Of a stretch of DNA of 11,299 bases, positions 6,946-11,299 are shown piece by piece. Origin of the DNA: JAAFHS01 sp031396505 (GTDB taxonomy: Bacteria > Pseudomonadota > Alphaproteobacteria > Rhodobacterales > Rhodobacteraceae); assembly GCA_031396505.1 (NCBI GenBank), contig JANNKX010000327.1:1-11299 (forward strand). The letters are read 5' to 3'. Position 1 is the stretch's first letter; each line of letters opens with the position of its first letter. A program made the translations under genes and the position numbers. The notes under the pieces were generated by a model, which was not told the DNA's origin, did no database searches, and worked only from the letters and a program-made list of their open reading frames with translations.

Positions 6946-7830
6946 ATGATGGCGCGCAGCATTCAGATGAAACATTGGCTGCAGGACCGGGCCATTCGCA
7001 CGTTGATCTGGGTGTTGCTGCGGCTGCCTTATGCGCTGCGCGTGCCCTTATGCGGGTGGGTGATGGCGCGGGTGATCGCACCTGTGGCGGGGTACCGCGC
7101 GCGGGTGCGAGATAATCTGGCGCTGGTGATGCCGGGCCTGCCCAAGACCGAAATTGCGCGGCTTGAACGCGCGGTGCCCGACAACGTCGGCCGCACGATC
7201 ATCGAGATTTACTCGGGGGCCGAATTTACCGCGCGGGTGGCCGCGACCCCGCCAACAGGCGCGGGGCTGGCCGCACTGGATGCAGCGCACAGCGCGGGGC
7301 GGCCGGTCATTCTGGTGACGGGGCATTTTGGCAATTACGATGCCAGCCGGGCGGCACTGATTGCGCGGGGGTTTCGCGTGGGGGCGTTGTACCGCCCGAT
7401 GAAGAACAGGTTTTTCAACGCGCATTACGTGCAGGCGATCAGCAAAATCGGCACGCCCTTGTTTCCGCGCGGGCGGGCGGGGTTGTCGGATATGGTGCGG
7501 CATCTGAAATCGGGGGGGATGCTGGGGCTGGTGATTGACCAGCACATGCACCACGGCGCGCCTCTGACATTTTTCGGGATCAGCGCGCAAACCGCACTTT
7601 CGGCGGCGGAACTCGCCTTGAAGTACGACGCATTGCTGGTGCCGACCTATGCGATCCGGTTGCCGGACGGATTGAATTTCAAGATCGTGGTCGAGGCGCC
7701 GATTGCGGTGGATACGCCGGAAAAGATGACGCAAGCTTTGAATGACAGCCTCGAGACGCTGGTACGCGGGCATCTGGACCAGTGGTTCTGGATTCACCGG
7801 CGGTGGAAAGGTGCCGTGCTGCCCGACTAG
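6946..7830 (+). CDS. Lysophospholipid / lipid A acyltransferase family protein (LpxL/HtrB-like)
   Basis: The 294-residue protein belongs to the LpxL/HtrB/MsbB superfamily, which transfers acyl chains to lipid A precursors or related lipids at the inner membrane. An N-terminal hydrophobic helix (about 17-45) is followed by the family's RxNL element (RVRDNLALVMPGLP). The catalytic HX4D motif is His127-Phe-Gly-Asn-Tyr-Asp132. Also seen are LYRPMKNRFFN, the glycine-rich segment GGMLGLVIDQHM, and the C-terminal DQWFWIHRRWK typical of these enzymes. The acceptor lipid cannot be deduced. ATG codons at 6946 and 6949 are both usable. GGCGG lies just upstream, a short spacing that slightly favours the second. 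The stop TAG (7828-7830) interlocks with the stop of the converging DUF1223 gene. It is likely co-transcribed with the transporter 10 bases upstream. Confidence 0.92.
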   Translation: MMARSIQMKHWLQDRAIRTLIWVLLRLPYALRVPLCGWVMARVIAPVAGYRARVRDNLALVMPGLPKTEIARLERAVPDNVGRTIIEIYSGAEFTARVAATPPTGAGLAALDAAHSAGRPVILVTGHFGNYDASRAALIARGFRVGALYRPMKNRFFNAHYVQAISKIGTPLFPRGRAGLSDMVRHLKSGGMLGLVIDQHMHHGAPLTFFGISAQTALSAAELALKYDALLVPTYAIRLPDGLNFKIVVEAPIAVDTPEKMTQALNDSLETLVRGHLDQWFWIHRRWKGAVLPD

Positions 7831-8534
7831 TTCAGACGCGCGGCGGCAACGATGGTGTCGTTTCCCGCACGCTGGATGATGACGATGATCGGGGCATCGC
7901 CTGTGACGGGGGTTGTGGTGGCAAGGGGTTCGGTCGGTGTCCACTGGCCCAGAACCTGCCAATCGGTGACGATGTTATGATAGGTCGGACTTTTCCCGGC
8001 ATTTTCACCGCGCGTAATTTCGACCATCTGTTCCGCAGTATAGCGCACGAGGTGCACATCCATCGGCGTTGCATCCGCCGAAGCCGACGATGCATCAATC
8101 GACAGCGTATCACCGCTGCGCAAAAGTTGCAGCGAAACGTCACCGGGTTGCGCCAGATGGTTGGCCACGGCCATGGTCACGGCGGCGGGGTTGTTGCCTT
8201 CGATCCGTTCTGCACCGTTGATGATCATCTGCGGCGTGTAAATCGTATGGCTGCCGATGGCCGAGGCATAGGCCTTTTGCCGTTCGGTAAAGGCCGCTTG
8301 GGCAAAGCTGTCTTTCCAGCCGATGTAATCCCAATAGTCCACATGCAGCGCGAGTGCGATCACTTGCGGATTTTGCACCAGTTCGGCCATGAAAGCATCG
8401 GCTGGCGGGCAGGATGAACAGCCTTGCGAGGTGTAAAGCTCCACCACGACAACGGGTTCGGATTGCGCCATTGCAGGCGTATTGGCACAAACCAAAAGGC
8501 CCGCCGCAATCATGGCGAAGTGTCGCATGTTCAT
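7827..8534 (-). CDS. Exported DUF1223 (thioredoxin-like) protein
   Basis: The 235-residue protein has a signal peptide (residues 1-23, ending TPAMA before Gln24). A DUF1223 domain follows: VVVVELYTSQGCSSCPPAD with a CSSC motif (Cys39, Cys42), then HVDYWDYIGWKD, the TPQMIINGAE segment, YHNIVTDWQVLGQW and a terminal VIIQRAGNDTIVAAARL strand. The fold and CxxC suggest a periplasmic thioredoxin-like redox protein. The precise reaction is not established for the family. The start at 8534 is chosen for AAGGA about 6 bases upstream. The frame continues to 8690, but that extension crosses the divergent control region. An ATG at 8528 would drop two residues. The stop overlaps that of the acyltransferase gene. 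It is divergent from acnA with a 173-base gap. Confidence 0.93.
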   Translation of the reverse strand: MNMRHFAMIAAGLLVCANTPAMAQSEPVVVVELYTSQGCSSCPPADAFMAELVQNPQVIALALHVDYWDYIGWKDSFAQAAFTERQKAYASAIGSHTIYTPQMIINGAERIEGNNPAAVTMAVANHLAQPGDVSLQLLRSGDTLSIDASSASADATPMDVHLVRYTAEQMVEITRGENAGKSPTYHNIVTDWQVLGQWTPTEPLATTTPVTGDAPIIVIIQRAGNDTIVAAARLN

Positions 8535-8550
8535 CAAATCCTTATCCCCG

Positions 8551-8588
8551 CGTTGTAACGTTGTAGACAAAACGAATGGCGCGCGCCA
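8551..8588. promoter_or_regulatory. Tandem CGTTGTA repeat and 12-bp palindrome upstream of the DUF1223 gene
   Basis: Two exact copies of CGTTGTA (8551-8557 and 8559-8565) lie 8 bases apart, just behind the DUF1223 ribosome binding site. The perfect palindrome TGGCGCGCGCCA (8577-8588) follows. Both are in the divergent DUF1223/acnA gap and could be protein-binding sites. No regulator is identified, and CG-rich palindromes are common in such DNA. Confidence 0.3.
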
Positions 8589-8635
8589 ATCAAGGTTTAG
8601 CGAGGCGGTTGTTACACGCGGGGGCTTTCCGTGCG

Positions 8636-8654
8636 GCATACCGTGGTATACAAT
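8636..8654 (+). promoter_or_regulatory. Candidate acnA -10 box overlapped by an imperfect palindrome
   Basis: TATACAAT (8647-8654) resembles a -10 element and would give a leader of roughly 50 bases before acnA. It overlaps the right arm of GCATACC-GT-GGTATAC (8636-8651), whose arms pair at six of seven positions. That arrangement suits an operator over a promoter. The -35 region (GCTTTC at 8624-8629, spacing 17) is poor, so an activator or another sigma factor may be needed. Prediction by eye. Confidence 0.35.
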
Positions 8655-8707
8655 GACGCAGACAAGCCACTGCCAGCAAGGCAAGCCCATCCCATCTGGA
8701 GGCCAGC

Positions 8708-11299
8708 ATGACCGTTACCGTCGGACACGACAGCGCAAAAACCCGCACATCCCTGACTGCGGGGGGCAAGACCGTTCACTACTATTCCATTCCGGCAGCA
8801 CAGGCGGCGGGGCTTGGTGACTTTGCGCGGCTGCCGGCCTGCCTGAAGGTGGTGCTGGAAAACATGCTGCGGTTCGAAGATGGCAAAACAGTTACACTGG
8901 ACGATATCCGCGCCTTTGCCGAATGGGGTGCCAAGGGTGGGCAGAACCCGCGCGAGATTGCCTATCGTCCGGCGCGCGTTCTGATGCAGGATTTCACCGG
9001 GGTTCCGGCGGTGGTGGACCTTGCTGCGATGCGCGACGGCATCCTTGGCCTTGGTGGGGACGCACAGCAGATCAATCCGCTGGCACCCGTTGACCTGGTG
9101 ATCGACCATTCGGTGATGATTGACGAATTCGGCACCCCGCGCGCGTTTCAGGCCAATGTGGACCGCGAATATGAACGCAACATGGAACGCTATGTGTTTC
9201 TGAAATGGGGCCAGAACGCGTTTAACAATTTCCGCGTGGTGCCGCCGGGAACGGGCATCTGCCATCAGGTAAACCTTGAATATCTGGCGCAGTCCGTCTG
9301 GACAGACAAAGACCAGACCGGGGCCGAGGTGGCCTATCCTGACACGCTGGTGGGCACCGACAGCCACACGACAATGGTCAACGGTCTGGCGGTTCTGGGC
9401 TGGGGCGTCGGCGGAATCGAGGCCGAGGCCGCGATGCTGGGCCAGCCGGTGTCGATGCTGATCCCCGAAGTGGTGGGGTTCGAATTGACGGGTGCGATGA
9501 TCGAGGGCACGACGGCGACCGACCTTGTGCTGAAGGTGGTGCAGATGCTGCGCAAGCATGGCGTGGTGAACAAGTTCGTCGAATTCTACGGCGCGGGCTT
9601 GGATCATCTGCCACTGGCAGATCGGGCCACGATTGCGAACATGGCCCCCGAATATGGGGCCACCTGTGGCTTTTTCCCGATTGACGCCGAAACCCTGCGC
9701 TATCTGCACATGACCGGCCGGGATGAGGCGCGCATCGCGCTGGTCGAGGCATACGCCAAGGCCAATGGCATGTGGCGCGGGGCGGATTACGCGCCGATCT
9801 ACACATCGACCCTGCATCTGGACATGGGCACGATTGTGCCCGCGATTTCGGGGCCAAAGCGGCCACAGGATTTCCTGCCGCTGACCGAGGCCAAGGCATC
9901 GTTTGCGCGTGAAATGGCGGGTGGGTTTGCGCGCCCGATGGGGGTGGAGGTGCCCGTCGCAGGGACCGATTACACGATGTCATCGGGCAAGGTGGTGATT
10001 GCGTCGATTACGTCCTGCACCAACACATCAAACCCATACGTGATGATCGGGGCCGGGCTTGTGGCCCGCAAGGCGCGCGCCCTTGGCCTGACACGCAAGC
10101 CCTGGGTCAAGACCTCGCTGGCCCCCGGATCACAGGTGGTGTCGGAATACCTTGAGGCGGCGGGTTTGCAGGACGATCTGGATGCCATCGGGTTCAACCT
10201 TGTGGGTTATGGCTGCACAACCTGCATCGGCAATTCGGGCCCGTTGCAGCCGGAAATCAGTGCGGCGATTGCGGCGGGTGATCTGGTGGCAGCGGCGGTG
10301 CTGTCTGGCAACCGCAACTTTGAAGGGCGCATTTCGCCGGATGTGCGCGCCAACTATCTGGCGTCACCGCCCTTGGTGGTGGCCTATGCGCTGGCTGGTG
10401 ACATGAACATCGATCTGACGACAGAACCCTTGGGCATGGGCACGCATGGGCCTGTCTACCTGAAGGATGTCTGGCCAACAAACATCGAGATCGCCGATCT
10501 TGTGCATGCGACAGTGACGCGCGCGGCGTTCCAGAAACGCTATGCCGATGTGTTCAAGGGTGATGAAAAGTGGCAGGCGGTCAAGGTGACGGAACGCGAG
10601 ACGTATGACTGGCCCGCGTCATCGACCTATATCCAGAATCCGCCTTATTTCAAAGGGATGGCGCGCAATCCGGGGGTGATTGCCGATATCACCGGCGCGC
10701 GCGTTCTGGCGCTGTTGGGCGATATGATCACAACCGATCACATCAGCCCTGCAGGATCGTTCAAGGACAAAACGCCGGCGGGGAAGTATCTGCTGGACCA
10801 TCAGGTGCCGGTTTCGGAATTCAACAGCTATGGCGCGCGGCGTGGCAATCATGAGGTGATGATGCGTGGCACCTTTGCCAATATCCGCATCAAGAATGAA
10901 ATGCTGGACGGCGTCGAAGGCGGCTATACCCTTGGGCCGGACGGCGTGCAGACATCCATCTTTGACGCGTCGATGGCGTATCAGGCGCAGGGTGTGCCCT
11001 TGGTGATCTTTGGCGGTATCGAATATGGCGCGGGGTCATCACGCGACTGGGCGGCCAAAGGCACCGCCCTGTTGGGCGTCAAGGCGGTGATCGCGGAATC
11101 GTTCGAACGGATCCACCGGTCCAACCTTGTGGGCATGGGTGTGATCCCGTTCGAATTTACCGGGGGTGACACGCGCAAATCGCTGGGTCTGAAGGGTGAC
11201 GAGGTGGTGGCGATCACAGGCCTGTCGGGCGATCTGAAGCCGTTGTCGATGGAGCTCTCCAAGTCGCGCGCTCAGGTGTCGTTGCGCCTCGCTGATCTC
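8708..11299 (+). CDS. acnA: Aconitate hydratase A (3'-incomplete; last codons divergent)
   Basis: Aconitase converts citrate to isocitrate in the TCA cycle using a [4Fe-4S] cluster. The frame is open for 864 codons from 8708 to the window end; the family is usually about 890-895 residues. The cluster ligands are all present: Cys437 (SITSCTNTSNP) and Cys503/Cys506 (GYGCTTCIGNSGPL). Other landmarks are VDLVIDHSVM, the active-site loop GTDSHTTMVNGL, SGNRNFEGR, GDMITTDHISPAG, and in the swivel domain FGGIEYGAGSSRDWAAKGT. The start ATG has GGAGGC (8698-8703) 4 bases upstream, an excellent ribosome binding site. Agreement with AcnA ends at about Ser847 (GDLKPLS). The next 17 codons do not resemble the expected LVPCTITY-type continuation, so the true C-terminus is either replaced or absent here. 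It is transcribed divergently from the DUF1223 gene. Confidence 0.96.
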   Translation, partial: MTVTVGHDSAKTRTSLTAGGKTVHYYSIPAAQAAGLGDFARLPACLKVVLENMLRFEDGKTVTLDDIRAFAEWGAKGGQNPREIAYRPARVLMQDFTGVPAVVDLAAMRDGILGLGGDAQQINPLAPVDLVIDHSVMIDEFGTPRAFQANVDREYERNMERYVFLKWGQNAFNNFRVVPPGTGICHQVNLEYLAQSVWTDKDQTGAEVAYPDTLVGTDSHTTMVNGLAVLGWGVGGIEAEAAMLGQPVSMLIPEVVGFELTGAMIEGTTATDLVLKVVQMLRKHGVVNKFVEFYGAGLDHLPLADRATIANMAPEYGATCGFFPIDAETLRYLHMTGRDEARIALVEAYAKANGMWRGADYAPIYTSTLHLDMGTIVPAISGPKRPQDFLPLTEAKASFAREMAGGFARPMGVEVPVAGTDYTMSSGKVVIASITSCTNTSNPYVMIGAGLVARKARALGLTRKPWVKTSLAPGSQVVSEYLEAAGLQDDLDAIGFNLVGYGCTTCIGNSGPLQPEISAAIAAGDLVAAAVLSGNRNFEGRISPDVRANYLASPPLVVAYALAGDMNIDLTTEPLGMGTHGPVYLKDVWPTNIEIADLVHATVTRAAFQKRYADVFKGDEKWQAVKVTERETYDWPASSTYIQNPPYFKGMARNPGVIADITGARVLALLGDMITTDHISPAGSFKDKTPAGKYLLDHQVPVSEFNSYGARRGNHEVMMRGTFANIRIKNEMLDGVEGGYTLGPDGVQTSIFDASMAYQAQGVPLVIFGGIEYGAGSSRDWAAKGTALLGVKAVIAESFERIHRSNLVGMGVIPFEFTGGDTRKSLGLKGDEVVAITGLSGDLKPLSMELSKSRAQVSLRLADL

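Noticed and set aside
7048..7962. 304-residue minus-strand open frame
   Set aside because: It is the antisense of the acyltransferase and crosses into the DUF1223 gene in another frame. It is full of His/Arg/Pro and has no motif.
8612..9817. 401-residue minus-strand open frame opposite acnA
   Set aside because: It lies antisense to well-conserved aconitase sequence, with no domain recognised. Long antisense frames are expected at this GC content.

Overview
The window is a gene-dense, high-GC (about 60% or more by eye) stretch of bacterial chromosome. It most likely comes from an alphaproteobacterium of the Rhodobacteraceae (Roseobacter group). The basis is protein resemblance: an alpha/beta-hydrolase–OsmC fusion, PurB opening MIPRYSRPEM, AcnA opening MTVTVGHDSAKT, a DUF1223 protein and a stand-alone FliG-like protein. 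This taxonomy is inference, because there is no rRNA or other marker gene in the window. I see no tRNA, rRNA, CRISPR array, prophage or complete insertion sequence, and no gene-free stretch longer than 300 bases.

Layout. (1) 34-1266 (+) is the hydrolase/OsmC fusion. It faces a minus-strand gene for a membrane-anchored endonuclease/exonuclease/phosphatase (EEP) protein (988-2148), and the two overlap tail-to-tail by 279 bases. A small exported protein of unknown function (2225-2569, minus) lies behind the EEP gene. (2) Divergent from it is purB (adenylosuccinate lyase, 2648-3949), followed by a short hairpin/T-run terminator. (3) Next is a pair of exported proteins: a TPR protein (4064-4597) and a 54-residue protein (4619-4783). 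They share a C-x2-G-x-V-x-D-x2-T-x2-C motif at the same residue positions. (4) A FliG-like protein (4846-5925) follows. Its Shine-Dalgarno sequence lies inside a perfect 7-bp inverted repeat. (5) Then come an EamA/DMT transporter (6063-6935) and an LpxL/HtrB-type acyltransferase (6946-7830), 10 bases apart. (6) A minus-strand DUF1223 gene (7827-8534) converges on the acyltransferase so closely that the two stop codons interlock in one CTAG. (7) Divergent from DUF1223 is acnA (from 8708). It runs off the window end, and its last 17 codons no longer look like aconitase.

Most of these genes are housekeeping or envelope functions: purine synthesis, TCA cycle, lipid acylation, transport and redox defence. 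They are arranged as short independent units rather than one pathway. I did not find a convincing new multi-gene system. The most unusual points are the motif-sharing exported pair, the occluded ribosome binding site of a FliG-like gene with an altered torque region, the apparent stop-codon loss in the EEP gene, and the foreign-looking tail of acnA.
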